In this document: positions 9,056 to 20,869 of the stretch, piece after piece
Position numbering within the stretch: the stretch's first letter is position 1
Layout of the letters: every line of letters starts with the position of its first letter
From: Corynebacterium suicordis DSM 45110
GTDB lineage: Bacteria; Actinomycetota; Actinomycetes; Mycobacteriales; Mycobacteriaceae
Assembly (NCBI RefSeq): GCF_015351405.1
Contig: NZ_JADKMY010000001.1
Location: 1,178,001 to 1,242,000, forward strand
Reading direction: 5' to 3'
DNA: 64,000 nucleotides
Made by a program: the position numbers and the translations under genes
The notes under the pieces: model-generated
What the model was told of the DNA's origin: nothing
Database searches by the model: none
What the model saw: only the letters and a program-made list of their open reading frames with translations

Positions 9056-10858
9056 GTGCTGCGCACTCATCTAGCGGGAGAACTCCGCACCGACCACATC
9101 GGCCAAGAAGTAACACTGACCGGCTGGGTGGGGCGGCGTCGCGATCACGGCGGCGTGATCTTCATCGACATGCGCGATCGCAGCGGTGTGGCACAGGTGG
9201 TGTTCCGCGAGTCTGAGGTGGCCGCACGTGCACACAGCTTGCGCAGCGAATTCTGCATCCAGATCACCGGCGTGGTGGAAGCCCGCCCAGAGGGGTCTGC
9301 GAACCCTAACCTTGCCTCCGGTGGGGTAGAGGTCAACGTCACCGGCCTCGAGGTGCTGAGCGAAGCAGCTGCACTTCCGTTCCAGATCGATGACCCATCT
9401 TCGGCCGGTGAAGTGGGCGAAGAGACACGCCTGAAGTACCGCTATCTGGATCTCCGTCGCAAGACCCAGGGTGATGCCCTGCGCCTGCGCTCCCGGGTCA
9501 ATGCTGCGGCACGCAACGTGCTCAACCAGCATGACTTCACCGAGATCGAGACCCCAACCCTGACCCGCTCCACCCCAGAGGGTGCGCGCGACTTCCTGGT
9601 GCCAGCCCGCCTGAAGCCAGGTACCTTCTACGCTTTGCCTCAGTCCCCACAGCTGTTCAAGCAGCTGCTCATGGTGGCAGGCATGGAGCGTTACTACCAG
9701 ATCGCCCGTTGCTACCGCGATGAGGATTTCCGTGCGGATCGCCAGCCAGAGTTCACCCAGCTGGACGTGGAGATGAGCTTCGTTGATCAGGAAGACGTGA
9801 TCAAGCTGGCTGAAGAGATCATCGTGGCAGTGTGGGCCGAAGCTGGTTACACCATCAACACCCCGATCTCCCGGATGACCTACGCCGAGGCAATGCGCCT
9901 GTACGGCTCCGATAAGCCGGATCTGCGCTTTGATATCCAGATCACCGAATGTGCTGAGTTCTTCAAGGACACCACGTTCCGCGTGTTCCAGAACGAATAC
10001 GTCGGTGCCGTAGTTATGCAGGGCGGCGCTGACCAGCCTCGCCGTCAGCTCGACGCATGGCAGGAATGGGCCAAGCAGCGCGGAGCCAAGGGCTTGGCTT
10101 ATATCCTCGTGGGCGAAGATGGCGAGCTCTCCGGTCCCGTGGCCAAAAACATCACCGAAGCAGAACGCGCTGGCATTGCTGAGCACGTGGGCGCAAAGCC
10201 CGGCGATTGCATCTTCTTCGCTGCTGGCGATACCAAGTCTTCCCGCGCACTCCTGGGCGCTGCCCGTGGAGCAATCGCCGAGAAGCTGGGTCTCATCAAG
10301 GAAGGCGACTGGGCATTCACCTGGGTTGTCGATGCCCCAATGTTCGAGCCAGCCGCAGATGCCACCGCCTCCGGTGACGTGGCACTGGGTCACTCCGCTT
10401 GGACCGCTGTGCACCACGCGTTCACCTCGCCCAAGCCAGAATTCCTGGACACTTTCGACCAGGAGCCAGGCGAAGCCTTGGCCTACGCCTACGACATCGT
10501 CTGCAACGGCAACGAAATCGGCGGCGGTTCCATCCGTATCCACCGCAAGGACATCCAGGAGCGCGTCTTCCGCGTCATGGGCATCACCGATGAAGAGGCA
10601 CAGGAGAAGTTCGGATTCCTTCTCGACGCCTTTGCTTTCGGCGCCCCTCCTCATGGCGGCATCGCCTTTGGCTGGGATCGCATCGTCACCTTGCTGGGTG
10701 GATTCTCCTCCATCCGCGATGTCATCGCGTTTCCGAAGTCCGGCGGCGGAGTGGATCCATTGACGGATGCTCCCGCAGCCATCACTCCTGCTCAGCGCAA
10801 GGAAGCGGGCATCGATTTCAAGCCCAAGGCGCCGAAGCAGGATCAGAAACCTCAGTAA
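9056..10858 (+). CDS. aspS: Aspartyl-tRNA synthetase (bacterial type)
   Basis: This 600-residue class II synthetase starts at GTG 9056 behind the strong site AAAGGAG. The N-terminal OB anticodon domain ([31 protein letters not shown]) is followed by the catalytic core with RYLDLRR, the motif 2 region [20 protein letters not shown], the bacterial insertion domain (about 280-420), and motif 3 in [15 protein letters not shown]. It charges tRNA-Asp. Actinobacterial AspRS is often non-discriminating, working with GatCAB on tRNA-Asn; the sequence alone does not settle this. A kinase-like gene of unknown role follows after 27 nt, probably in the same transcript. Confidence 0.97.
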   Translation: MLRTHLAGELRTDHIGQEVTLTGWVGRRRDHGGVIFIDMRDRSGVAQVVFRESEVAARAHSLRSEFCIQITGVVEARPEGSANPNLASGGVEVNVTGLEVLSEAAALPFQIDDPSSAGEVGEETRLKYRYLDLRRKTQGDALRLRSRVNAAARNVLNQHDFTEIETPTLTRSTPEGARDFLVPARLKPGTFYALPQSPQLFKQLLMVAGMERYYQIARCYRDEDFRADRQPEFTQLDVEMSFVDQEDVIKLAEEIIVAVWAEAGYTINTPISRMTYAEAMRLYGSDKPDLRFDIQITECAEFFKDTTFRVFQNEYVGAVVMQGGADQPRRQLDAWQEWAKQRGAKGLAYILVGEDGELSGPVAKNITEAERAGIAEHVGAKPGDCIFFAAGDTKSSRALLGAARGAIAEKLGLIKEGDWAFTWVVDAPMFEPAADATASGDVALGHSAWTAVHHAFTSPKPEFLDTFDQEPGEALAYAYDIVCNGNEIGGGSIRIHRKDIQERVFRVMGITDEEAQEKFGFLLDAFAFGAPPHGGIAFGWDRIVTLLGGFSSIRDVIAFPKSGGGVDPLTDAPAAITPAQRKEAGIDFKPKAPKQDQKPQ

Positions 10859-10885
10859 GAGTTACCCCGAGGAGCGAGATTTTTC

Positions 10886-12121
10886 GTGGACTTGCACCAG
10901 CAGACAGTGAATGCCGCGGCCAGTGTTCTGGCCGCGCGCTTCGGCGGCACCCCAGAGCTGTCTCACGCAGAAGACCTGGGCGGCAGCGGCGCATCACTTG
11001 TACTGCGTTGCCGGGTTTCCCCGAACCCGTTCCTGCAGGAACGCACCGTGGTGATTAAGCAGCTGCCGCAGTTTGTTCGCACCAGTAACGAACAGGGCGA
11101 TCTGCATGCTGATGAACTGGCACTGATTCGCGAGATCGTGGCCTATCAGTACACCAACACCCTTCCGGAGCAGGTTCGCCCTGGTCCGCTGCTACTTGCC
11201 TATGACGTGGATCAGCGCATGCTCATCCTCTCTGATGCCGGCGATGGGCAGAACTTCACCGATGTGCTGCAGCTGGAGGATGAATCAGCTCGCAAGACTG
11301 CGGTGCGCAAGCTTGGCCGCGCGCTCGGGCGCATGCACGCCTCCACCTTTGGCGGGGCCGATAACTATGACACCCTGCTCAAGCGCCAGTGTCAGCGTTT
11401 CCGGATCAACCCGGAAACTGTCATCGATTCCGATATCGATATCGCGAACCTCATCACCCAGGGCATTGAGCTGGCGAAGAAGAATCAGGTGCAGCTGGAT
11501 CCCACCGTGGTGCGGTTCGCGCAGGTCGCAATCGAGAGGCAGGGTCGGTCTGACATGCGTTCTTTCACGCCATTCGACCTGACCCCGGACAACATCATGG
11601 TGCATAAAAACGTGGTGTTCCTGGATTTCGAGTGGGCCTCTTTTCGGGACATCGTCTTTGACGTAGCCTGCGTGATCGTCGGTTTCCCGCAGGATGACAC
11701 CACCCCGGCACTCACCGATGCAGAATGCGCGGAATTCCTGGCCGCGTGGTCTGCAGAATTCGGTCAGGTGTGGCCCATGGCCAAGGATCCGGATGCGCTG
11801 GCTGACCTCTTGATGTCCGCGTTGATCGGCTGGTCCTTTATGTCCTTCTACATGCTGCAGCAGGGCATGCAGATGTCCCGCAAGGCAACCCGTCGGGTCT
11901 ACTACACCGATGAACCAGCCAATGAAGCCGCGCGCGATTTTCTCGGGATGACGGCAGAGCAGGCCTCTGACATGGCCACCACCATTGATGCCATCCATCG
12001 TTTCGCACAGCGCTACGATAATCCGCAGTTCGCCGAGGTCACGCACTTCACGGGAAGGCTCAAGCGCGCATTGGCCACCCAGGGCGGTCACCCGCTATTG
12101 CCGCCCACCGTCGCGAGCTAA
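10886..12121 (+). CDS. Orphan phosphotransferase of the APH/choline-kinase fold
   Basis: This 411-residue protein starts at GTG 10886 behind GAGGAG. It keeps the core of the aminoglycoside phosphotransferase family: FDLTPDNIM near 229 in place of HGDLxxxN (catalytic Asp and Asn kept, His and Gly replaced by Pro and Phe), and LDFEWASF near 245 supplying the second metal-binding Asp. The N-lobe includes VVIKQLP, a candidate ATP-Lys strand. It lies between aspS and rarA, a place where corynebacteria carry a conserved gene of this kind. Its substrate is unknown. Resistance function is unlikely given the fixed core location. It ends 6 nt before rarA, so the two are probably co-transcribed. Confidence 0.8.
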   Translation: MDLHQQTVNAAASVLAARFGGTPELSHAEDLGGSGASLVLRCRVSPNPFLQERTVVIKQLPQFVRTSNEQGDLHADELALIREIVAYQYTNTLPEQVRPGPLLLAYDVDQRMLILSDAGDGQNFTDVLQLEDESARKTAVRKLGRALGRMHASTFGGADNYDTLLKRQCQRFRINPETVIDSDIDIANLITQGIELAKKNQVQLDPTVVRFAQVAIERQGRSDMRSFTPFDLTPDNIMVHKNVVFLDFEWASFRDIVFDVACVIVGFPQDDTTPALTDAECAEFLAAWSAEFGQVWPMAKDPDALADLLMSALIGWSFMSFYMLQQGMQMSRKATRRVYYTDEPANEAARDFLGMTAEQASDMATTIDAIHRFAQRYDNPQFAEVTHFTGRLKRALATQGGHPLLPPTVAS

Positions 12122-12127
12122 GCGAAT

Positions 12128-13498
12128 ATGGCTGATCTCTTCGATGATGGCGGTGGCGCGGAGCAGGCCACTGGCACTGGTTCAGCAAAGGCCGCGCAAT
12201 ATTTCCACCCTGGAGCCCATGCCCCTCTAGCGGTACGCATGCGCCCCCGCACGCTGGATGAAGTGGTGGGCCAGACTCATGTGCTGGGGCAGGGAAGCCC
12301 TTTGCGTCGATTAATAGATGGGCGAGGGGATACCTCCGTGATCCTCTACGGGCCGCCGGGGACGGGAAAAACTACCGTGGCCTCGCTGATCTCTTCTACC
12401 TCGAACCGGCATTTCGAAGCCTTGAGCGCGCTGAATTCCGGGGTGAAGGAAGTGCGCGCGGTGATTGAGGCAGCCCGCAAGCGCCTGGTGATCGGCGAGA
12501 GCACCGTGCTGTTTATCGACGAGGTGCATCGTTTTTCCAAGACCCAGCAGGATGCGTTGCTTTCTGCAGTGGAAAACCGCACCGTGCTGCTGGTGGCGGC
12601 CACGACCGAGAACCCCTCGTTCTCCGTGGTCTCTCCACTGCTGTCCCGCTCTTTGCTGGTGCAGCTGAGGCCGCTGGCTGATGCGGATATCGGGGAGCTG
12701 GTGGATCGCGCGGTCTCGGATAAGCGCGGTTTTGGCGGGGAATTCACCCTGCAGGGCGAGGCCCGAAATCAGCTGATTGCGCTAGCTGCAGGTGATGCTC
12801 GTAGGGCTCTGACATACCTGGAGGCCGCAGCGGAATCCCGCGAGTCCGAGGCCGAGGTCACGCTGGAAGATGTCTCGCGGAGCATCGACAAGGCCGTGGT
12901 TCGCTACGATCGCGATGGGGATCAGCACTATGACGTGACCAGCGCGTTCATCAAATCCATCCGCGGATCGGATCCGGATGCCGCGTTGCACTATTTAGCG
13001 CGGATGATGGTGGCGGGGGAGGATCCCCGGTTCATCGCTCGCCGCTTAGTCATCCTGGCCAGTGAGGACATTGGCCTGGCTGATCCCACTGCGCTGCAGG
13101 TAGCAGTTGCTGCGCACCAAGCGGTTGCCTTCATCGGCATGCCTGAAGCCCGGCTGACTCTGGGGCAAGCCACCATTCACCTGGCCACTGCTCCCAAGTC
13201 CAATGCTGTGATCATGGCCGTGGATGCGGCGATGAGTGACGTCGAAAAGGGAAAGGGAACCACCGTCCCACCGCACCTTCGCGACGGCCACTACGCCGGG
13301 GCGAACGCCATGGGCAACGCGGTGGGGTACAAGTATTCCCACAACGATGACTTCGGCGTGGTGACTCAGCAATATCCGCCCGATGATCTCCGCGAAACCG
13401 ACTACTACCAGCCCACTGAGCACGGAAATGAGCGCGGGATTAGCGCTCGTTTGGCCACGTTGCGGGCAATAGTCCGGGGACAGCGCCCACGCGGGTAG
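12128..13498 (+). CDS. rarA: Replication-associated recombination protein A (AAA+ ATPase)
   Basis: This 456-residue clamp-loader-like AAA+ ATPase of the RarA/MgsA/WRNIP1 family acts at stalled replication forks. It shows Walker [10 protein letters not shown] near residue 75, Walker [10 protein letters not shown] near 128, sensor 1 AATTENPSF near 158, and the typical C-terminal tetramerisation region ([22 protein letters not shown] and [10 protein letters not shown]). The ATG at 12128 lies 6 nt after the upstream stop codon. Length and domains are normal. Confidence 0.95.
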   Translation: MADLFDDGGGAEQATGTGSAKAAQYFHPGAHAPLAVRMRPRTLDEVVGQTHVLGQGSPLRRLIDGRGDTSVILYGPPGTGKTTVASLISSTSNRHFEALSALNSGVKEVRAVIEAARKRLVIGESTVLFIDEVHRFSKTQQDALLSAVENRTVLLVAATTENPSFSVVSPLLSRSLLVQLRPLADADIGELVDRAVSDKRGFGGEFTLQGEARNQLIALAAGDARRALTYLEAAAESRESEAEVTLEDVSRSIDKAVVRYDRDGDQHYDVTSAFIKSIRGSDPDAALHYLARMMVAGEDPRFIARRLVILASEDIGLADPTALQVAVAAHQAVAFIGMPEARLTLGQATIHLATAPKSNAVIMAVDAAMSDVEKGKGTTVPPHLRDGHYAGANAMGNAVGYKYSHNDDFGVVTQQYPPDDLRETDYYQPTEHGNERGISARLATLRAIVRGQRPRG

Positions 13499-13501
13499 AA
13501 T
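13496..13501 (+). promoter_or_regulatory. -10 element TAGAAT upstream of alaS
   Basis: TAGAAT overlaps the rarA stop codon and would start a transcript near 13508, giving alaS a leader of about 85 nt whose first bases form the inverted repeat at 13512-13530. Confidence 0.4.
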
Positions 13502-13511
13502 GCTTGTGTTT

Positions 13512-13530
13512 GGGATTATTATCTAATCCC
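13512..13530 (+). promoter_or_regulatory. Inverted repeat GGGATTA-N5-TAATCCC in the alaS leader
   Basis: The two 7-bp arms are perfectly complementary around TTATC. It may be a 5' stem-loop of the alaS mRNA, or a DNA operator just downstream of the TAGAAT box. It has no T-run and is not a good terminator for rarA. Confidence 0.35.
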
Positions 13531-13592
13531 CGTCGACACTAAGACTGCCGAAACTTTTTCCACCAACAATTCTTCAGCGAGGTTCAACTAAC

Positions 13593-16262
<2,670 letters not shown>

Positions 16263-16263
16263 G

Positions 16264-16294
16264 CTAGGGCCTGACTGAACTAGAGCCTGACTGA
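16264..16294 (+). repeat. Two tandem 15-bp units just after alaS
   Basis: CTAGGGCCTGACTGA (16264-16278) is repeated one base later as CTAGAGCCTGACTGA (16280-16294), with one mismatch. It starts directly after the alaS stop and looks like a local tandem duplication of 16 bp. Confidence 0.7.
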
Positions 16295-16326
16295 GATTGG
16301 GCTGGAGGGCGCTGGCTGGACAGGGT

Positions 16327-16342
16327 TGGCGTCGAAAAGAAA
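16327..16342 (+). repeat. Dispersed motif copy (TGGCGTCGAAAAGAAA)
   Basis: This copy is intergenic, 19 bases before the ruvX start, and carries the full TGGCGTCG core followed directly by A-rich sequence. Confidence 0.5.
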
Positions 16343-16360
16343 CAGAAGACGAGGAACCAC

Positions 16361-16924
16361 ATGGCCGAGACCGAAAAACCCAGTGCGAGCACGGATCCGG
16401 GGCGCGGGCGGAGGATCGGCATCGATGTGGGTTCCGTGCGCATCGGGGTGGCCATGTGCGATCCCGACTGCATCCTGGCTACGCCAGTGGAGACCGTTCC
16501 CGCCGCGGTAGACGGCTCTGACGTGCGGCGCGTGGTGGAGCTGGTGCGGGAAAACAATGTGGTGGAGGTGATCGTGGGGTTGCCCGTTGCTCTGCGCGGA
16601 AACCACACGGCCAGCACGTACCTGGCGGAGGAATTCGCGCTGGATCTGCGTGAGGATCTCAATGGGGTGGAGGAAGACGTAGATGAGACAGGGGACGCAC
16701 GCAAGCTAGGGGAAGCGGCGATCACCGCTGAAATTCCGGAAGGCGCGGCGTATATCCCGGTGCGGCTGGTTGACGAGAGAATGTCGACGATGGCAGCCAC
16801 CCAAGCCCTGCAATCTTCGGGCGTGTCGGCGAAGAAGGGGCGCAAGAAGATCGACCAGGCAGCCGCCGTGCATATTTTGCAGGGTTGGTTAGACGCGCGT
16901 CGGCGCGTAATTGACAACATTTGA
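16361..16924 (+). CDS. ruvX: Holliday-junction-resolvase-like protein RuvX/YqgF
   Basis: This 187-residue RNase H-fold nuclease shows GIDVGSVRIGVA (first catalytic Asp near 21), VIVGLPVALRGN (about 67-78) and LVDERMST near 136-143. The family is implicated in pre-16S rRNA 5' processing, with an older assignment as a Holliday junction resolvase. It is longer than the roughly 140-150 residue standard because of an acidic insertion around residues 95-125 (EEDVDETGD). It follows alaS, as in many actinobacteria, and is followed by mltG. Confidence 0.93.
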   Translation: MAETEKPSASTDPGRGRRIGIDVGSVRIGVAMCDPDCILATPVETVPAAVDGSDVRRVVELVRENNVVEVIVGLPVALRGNHTASTYLAEEFALDLREDLNGVEEDVDETGDARKLGEAAITAEIPEGAAYIPVRLVDERMSTMAATQALQSSGVSAKKGRKKIDQAAAVHILQGWLDARRRVIDNI

Positions 16925-16941
16925 TTACAACTGTGTAACAA
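16911..16941 (+). promoter_or_regulatory. Candidate mltG promoter (TTGACA ... TAACAA)
   Basis: A perfect TTGACA (16911-16916) inside the end of ruvX is followed by TAACAA at 16936-16941, a 19-bp spacer. Transcription would start near 16948-16952, upstream of the AGAGGAAAGG site that serves the mltG ATG at 16982. Confidence 0.4.
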
Positions 16942-16981
16942 TAAGCCAGATATGACATCAAGAGGAAAGGCTGCATCACGC

Positions 16982-18139
16982 ATGGCCACACAGCGCAGTA
17001 TGCAACCAAAGTTACGGCGGCGCCGCCAGTGGACGGGTGCTCTGGCAATCGCCTTGGTAATCCTGCTGATCGGGTCAATCGGTTACGTGTGGTACCAGCG
17101 CAATGTCGTCGCTATTCGCGATTACGAGGGTGACGGCAACGGCAAGATCGTCATGGTTCGCGTGGATGCGGGCGATTCCGTCTCCAGCCTGGCTCCGCAA
17201 TTGGTGGAAAAGGGCGTGGTGGGATCCCGACGCGCGCTGATGTCCGCCGCGGAAAAGGAAGAGCCCAGCCTGCAGCAGGGTTATTACCCGCTGCAAGAGG
17301 AAATGTCTGCCGATAAAGCGTTGAAGATCCTCACCGATGATGAATCTCGCCGCGGAGTGGTGGATATTCCTAACGGTCTGACTCTGGATGATCTCACGGT
17401 CGTGGGCGGGGAGCCTCGCCCCGGCATTTACACGCTGGTGTCCCAGCAGACGTGCCAGGACGAGACCACCTGTGTGACCCCACAGCAGCTCAAGGATGCG
17501 GTGGCGCAAACCTCCGCTGAGGAACTGGGTCTGCCTGACTGGGCACGCGAAGCAGTGGACTCCCGCGGCGCGGACCCCCGCAAGCTAGAGGGCTTGATTG
17601 CCCCAGGCGTGCACCTGTTTGACCCCACTGCGGAGCCACTGGCCATTGCGCAGGATCTGATTCACGATTCCGTGGATTCCTTCGAGGGCACCGGCTTGGT
17701 CGATTCCGCCAACCGCGTGGGACTCACACCCTACGAGCTGCTGACTGCCGCTTCACTGGTGGAGCGCGAGGCGCCGGAAGGTGACTTCGACAAGGTAGCC
17801 CGCGTGATCCTGAACCGCCTGGAGATCAACCAGAAGCTGGAGTTCGATTCCACGGTGAACTACTCTATCTCCGAGCAGGAAGTGGCTACCACCAGCGCAG
17901 ACCGTGCCCGGGAAACCCCGTGGAACACGTATGCGAAGGAAGGGCTGCCAGCCACTCCGATTGCTTCACCTGGCCTGAAGGCTGTCCACGCGATGGAAAA
18001 CCCAGCTGAGGGCGACTGGCTCTACTTCGTCACCGTGGATTTGGATGGACGCACCGTGTTCAACCGTGAATTCTCTGATCACGAGGCTGCGATCTCCGAG
18101 TCCCTCGATAACGGCGTGTTGGATTCCAACCGCGAATAG
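16982..18139 (+). CDS. mltG: Endolytic peptidoglycan transglycosylase MltG (YceG family)
   Basis: I prefer ATG 16982, which has AGAGGAAAGG upstream, over the in-frame ATG 16952, which has none. The 385-residue protein has a basic cytoplasmic start, one membrane span (about residues 18-38, GALAIALVILLIGSIGYVWY), a LysM-like segment, and the YceG catalytic domain with the conserved Glu in AASLVEREAPEGDF near 261, plus YNTYxxxGLPxxPI-like WNTYAKEGLPATPIASPG. MltG cuts nascent glycan strands and limits their length at the outer face of the membrane. The stop codon overlaps or abuts the aroE start region. Confidence 0.93.
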   Translation: MATQRSMQPKLRRRRQWTGALAIALVILLIGSIGYVWYQRNVVAIRDYEGDGNGKIVMVRVDAGDSVSSLAPQLVEKGVVGSRRALMSAAEKEEPSLQQGYYPLQEEMSADKALKILTDDESRRGVVDIPNGLTLDDLTVVGGEPRPGIYTLVSQQTCQDETTCVTPQQLKDAVAQTSAEELGLPDWAREAVDSRGADPRKLEGLIAPGVHLFDPTAEPLAIAQDLIHDSVDSFEGTGLVDSANRVGLTPYELLTAASLVEREAPEGDFDKVARVILNRLEINQKLEFDSTVNYSISEQEVATTSADRARETPWNTYAKEGLPATPIASPGLKAVHAMENPAEGDWLYFVTVDLDGRTVFNREFSDHEAAISESLDNGVLDSNRE

Positions 18140-18156
18140 TGGAAGAAGCTCCCGAA

Positions 18157-19101
18157 ATGAACGAAATCCCCGCTGGTCAAGACGGCATTCCGGCGGGGAT
18201 TCCGTCTGTGCTTTCCGTTGATGAATTCCTCGACCCACAAGCTACGTGGCGCGGTTCCGCAGCAGCAAACATTTGTGCCGTCCTGGGCCGGCCGATCGAG
18301 CATTCGCTATCCCCGCTGCTGCACAACACCTGTTATCAGGCTGCCGGCCTGGACTTCACCTACGTGCGCGTGGAAGCCGGCGAGGGTGCGGAGATCCGCC
18401 GCCTGCTGGAGAATTCTTCCCCTGATGTCCGCGGGTTCTCCGTGACCATGCCAGGCAAGACCGCTGCGCTGGAGCTAGCTGATCAGGCAACCGAGCGCGC
18501 GCTGGCTATCGGCTCAGCCAACACCCTGGTTGCGCAGCGCGATGCACAGGGTAATGCGTTCTGGCTGGCCGATAACACGGATGTGGATGGAGTGACCTCC
18601 TGCTTGGAGGATCTGCAAGCCGCGGGCAGGATCGAATTTTCTGGGGCACGCGCGGTCATCGTGGGCAATGGTGGCACGGCTCGGCCGGCGGTTGCCGCGC
18701 TGGCTGCGATGGGTGTGTCCGCCGTAACGGTGCTGGCGCGCTCCGAGAGGGCGTTGAACCTGCAGGAACTGGTCACGGAGTTCGACATGGAGTTTTCCTG
18801 GGCCCGCTTTGATCAGCAACCCGTGGAGGAATTCTGCGCCCAGGCTGCGGTGGCCATTTCCACCATTCCCGCGTCCGCCACGGAGCCGTTGACCGAGGCG
18901 CTCCTGCGCGCACAATCCGTGATCGACGTGATCTACGATCCCTATCCCACCCCTTTGCTCACCGCAGCTTCCGCCCGCGGCGTCCCGCATTCCGACGGAC
19001 TGCGCATGCTCGCGGGCCAGGCAGAGCGCCAATTTGAGTTGTTCACAGGCCGCCAGCCCGCCCCCGGCCTGCTGTGGAAAACCGCCCTCAGCCGCCGCTG
19101 A
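18157..19101 (+). CDS. aroE: Shikimate dehydrogenase
   Basis: AroE reduces 3-dehydroshikimate to shikimate with NADPH. I place the start at ATG 18157, which has GGAAGAAG at 18141-18148; a GTG at 18139 overlapping the mltG stop is possible and adds 6 residues. Shikimate-binding SLSPLLHN is near residue 50, the catalytic Lys is in GFSVTMPGK near 102 (Ser replaces the more usual Asn), and the dinucleotide-binding loop GNGGTARPAVAAL is near 169. The C-terminal DGLRMLAGQAERQFELFTG is the family ending. It begins the aro cluster. Confidence 0.94.
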   Translation: MNEIPAGQDGIPAGIPSVLSVDEFLDPQATWRGSAAANICAVLGRPIEHSLSPLLHNTCYQAAGLDFTYVRVEAGEGAEIRRLLENSSPDVRGFSVTMPGKTAALELADQATERALAIGSANTLVAQRDAQGNAFWLADNTDVDGVTSCLEDLQAAGRIEFSGARAVIVGNGGTARPAVAALAAMGVSAVTVLARSERALNLQELVTEFDMEFSWARFDQQPVEEFCAQAAVAISTIPASATEPLTEALLRAQSVIDVIYDPYPTPLLTAASARGVPHSDGLRMLAGQAERQFELFTGRQPAPGLLWKTALSRR

Positions 19102-19109
19102 CCCCGTGA

Positions 19110-19115
19110 TACCGT
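19110..19115 (+). promoter_or_regulatory. Extended -10 TGATACCGT before the prepilin peptidase gene
   Basis: TACCGT, preceded by TGA, ends 6 nt before ATG 19122 with no ribosome binding site between, which fits a leaderless transcript. Confidence 0.35.
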
Positions 19116-19121
19116 GCCCTC

Positions 19122-19586
19122 ATGGGGGCGGAAACGTGGGGTTTTTGGGTGCTTGTGGCGGGGTGGACATCCGCCGTTTTTTGGTTCGACGCCACCACCG
19201 CGCGCATTCCGAATTGGCTCACCTTTCCTGCAATCGTGGTGACCTGGGGCGCCTGCGCGCTGCTCTGGCTGGGGTGGATTGATTTCTGGGGGCCAGTGAA
19301 TTCACCCGTGGCCATCTGGGGTGGAGTGCTGTGGTGGGGTGCCATCGTGATCGGGGGAGTTGCATTCCCACGCCATGCCGCGGGCGCCGCGGATGCGAAA
19401 TTGGCTGCAGTACTAGGGGTATTCGCAGCTGGGTTGCAAGGAGTTCTGGGCGTGCTGCTGTGCATGCTGATCGCTGGCCTTTTGGGCGTGTGCACTGGGG
19501 TTCTGTGGGGGAGGAGAACCGAGGTTCCGCAAGGCCCGGCCATGATCCTGGCAGTAACGCTAGTGGCGGTGTGGAGTGCATTGTGA
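19122..19586 (+). CDS. Small A24-family prepilin peptidase-like membrane protease
   Basis: This 154-residue membrane protein has about four to five hydrophobic helices and both catalytic aspartates of the A24 aspartyl proteases: FDATTARIPNWLTF near residues 22-35 and GAADAKLAAVLG near 89-100 (GxGD-like, with Ala in place of the second Gly). It lacks the N-terminal methyltransferase domain and zinc cysteines of PilD, as in TadV/CpaA-type enzymes. Such enzymes trim type IV prepilin leaders; its substrates (Flp/Tad pilins or other exported proteins) are not in this window. It lies between aroE and aroC. A copy of the dispersed TGGCGTCG motif (19177-19194, reverse) overlaps the first Asp codon. 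Confidence 0.85.
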   Translation: MGAETWGFWVLVAGWTSAVFWFDATTARIPNWLTFPAIVVTWGACALLWLGWIDFWGPVNSPVAIWGGVLWWGAIVIGGVAFPRHAAGAADAKLAAVLGVFAAGLQGVLGVLLCMLIAGLLGVCTGVLWGRRTEVPQGPAMILAVTLVAVWSAL

Positions 19587-19638
19587 TCCCCGCCACGTCA
19601 TAGGGGCAGTCAACCGCAGGCGGGGGAAATTTAGACTG

Positions 19639-19644
19639 TAAACT
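19639..19644 (+). promoter_or_regulatory. -10 element TAAACT, leaderless start of aroC
   Basis: TAAACT ends 7 nt before ATG 19652 and no ribosome binding site intervenes. A second box, TAGACT, lies at 19632-19637. Confidence 0.5.
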
Positions 19645-19651
19645 GTTCGAC

Positions 19652-20869
19652 ATGCTTCGATGGACTACCGCCGGTGAATCTCACGGCCAAGCGCTCATTT
19701 CTCTGATTGAGAATCTGCCAGCTGGCCTGCACATAACTCGTGACGATGTTGCGCGCCAATTAGCGCGCCGTCGTCTGGGCTACGGCCGTGGTGCCCGCAT
19801 GAAGTTTGAGGCCGATGAAGTGACCTTCCTTTCCGGCGTGCGTCATGGACTCACCCTGGGCAGCCCAGTGAGTGTGATGATCGGCAACACCGAGTGGCCC
19901 AAGTGGACCACCATCATGTCTGCTGACCCCGTGGATCTCGACGATCCAGAGGTGGCCAAGGAAATGGACAGCGGGCGCGGCGCCCAGTTGACCCGCCCCC
20001 GCCCGGGACATGCGGATTTCTCCGGGATGCTCAAGTTCCAACAGGAGGAAGCCCGCCCGATCCTGGAGCGGGCATCAGCGCGCGAAACCGCTGCCCGCGT
20101 GGCCGCAGCTACCTTCGCCCGCGCGGTTCTACGCGAAGTGTGCGGGGTGGAGGTATTCAGCCACGTCATCTCCATTGGTCAGTCTGAGCCGTACACCGGC
20201 CCCACCCCGGATTTCTCTGACATCGATGCCATTGACGAATCCCCAGTGCGTGCCTTTGACAAGGCTGCTGAAGAATCCATGATCGAGCACATCAAGGCCG
20301 CCAAGAAGTCCGGCGATACCTTGGGCGGCGTGGTGGAGGTCGTGGTCAAGGGCCTGCCCGTGGGACTGGGTTCCCACACGTCCGGCGATGAGCGTTTGGA
20401 TGCACAGCTGGCGGGTGCCGTCATGGGCATCCAGGCCATCAAGGGCGTAGAAATCGGCGATGGTTTCGCAGAGGCTCGCCGCCCGGGATCCCAGGCACAT
20501 GATGAAATGGTGCGGGGAAGTGACAAGCCAGGCGTCGATCGACTGAGCAACCGCGCCGGCGGCATCGAAGGTGGCATGAGCAATGGCGAGGACATCATCG
20601 TCCGCGCCGCAATGAAGCCGATCAGCACCGTTCCACGCGCCCTGCAGACCGTGGATATGACCACCGGTGAAGCGGCCACGGGAATCCATCAGCGCTCAGA
20701 CGTAGTGGCCGTGCCCGCTGCAGGAGTGGTGGCGGAGGCCATGGTGGCGCTGGTTCTGGCTCGCGCGGTGCTGCGCAAGTTCGGCGGAGATTCCCTAGAG
20801 GAGACCAAGCGCAACTACGAGGCATATCAGCAACAGGTGAAGCAGCGCCTGACCTGGGATGCGCAATGA
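19652..20869 (+). CDS. aroC: Chorismate synthase
   Basis: This 405-residue FMN-dependent enzyme converts 5-enolpyruvylshikimate-3-phosphate to chorismate. It begins [15 protein letters not shown], the family N-terminal signature, and has the flavin/substrate region [37 protein letters not shown], and [16 protein letters not shown] with the following [10 protein letters not shown]. Its stop codon overlaps the aroK start (ATGA), so aroC and aroK are translationally coupled. A -10 box sits at leaderless distance. Confidence 0.97.
   Translation: MLRWTTAGESHGQALISLIENLPAGLHITRDDVARQLARRRLGYGRGARMKFEADEVTFLSGVRHGLTLGSPVSVMIGNTEWPKWTTIMSADPVDLDDPEVAKEMDSGRGAQLTRPRPGHADFSGMLKFQQEEARPILERASARETAARVAAATFARAVLREVCGVEVFSHVISIGQSEPYTGPTPDFSDIDAIDESPVRAFDKAAEESMIEHIKAAKKSGDTLGGVVEVVVKGLPVGLGSHTSGDERLDAQLAGAVMGIQAIKGVEIGDGFAEARRPGSQAHDEMVRGSDKPGVDRLSNRAGGIEGGMSNGEDIIVRAAMKPISTVPRALQTVDMTTGEAATGIHQRSDVVAVPAAGVVAEAMVALVLARAVLRKFGGDSLEETKRNYEAYQQQVKQRLTWDAQ

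Noticed and set aside
10886..12121. Aminoglycoside resistance gene
   Set aside because: Only the fold is shared; the catalytic loop differs, base composition matches neighbours, and the location is fixed among housekeeping genes.
13499..13592. Possible T-box leader before alaS, and likewise before hisS and aspS
   Set aside because: The gaps are too short and lack the T-box bulge sequence.
16327..16342. LexA box (TCGAAAA half-site)
   Set aside because: The second half, TGTTCGA-like, is missing here and at the other TCGAAAA copies.
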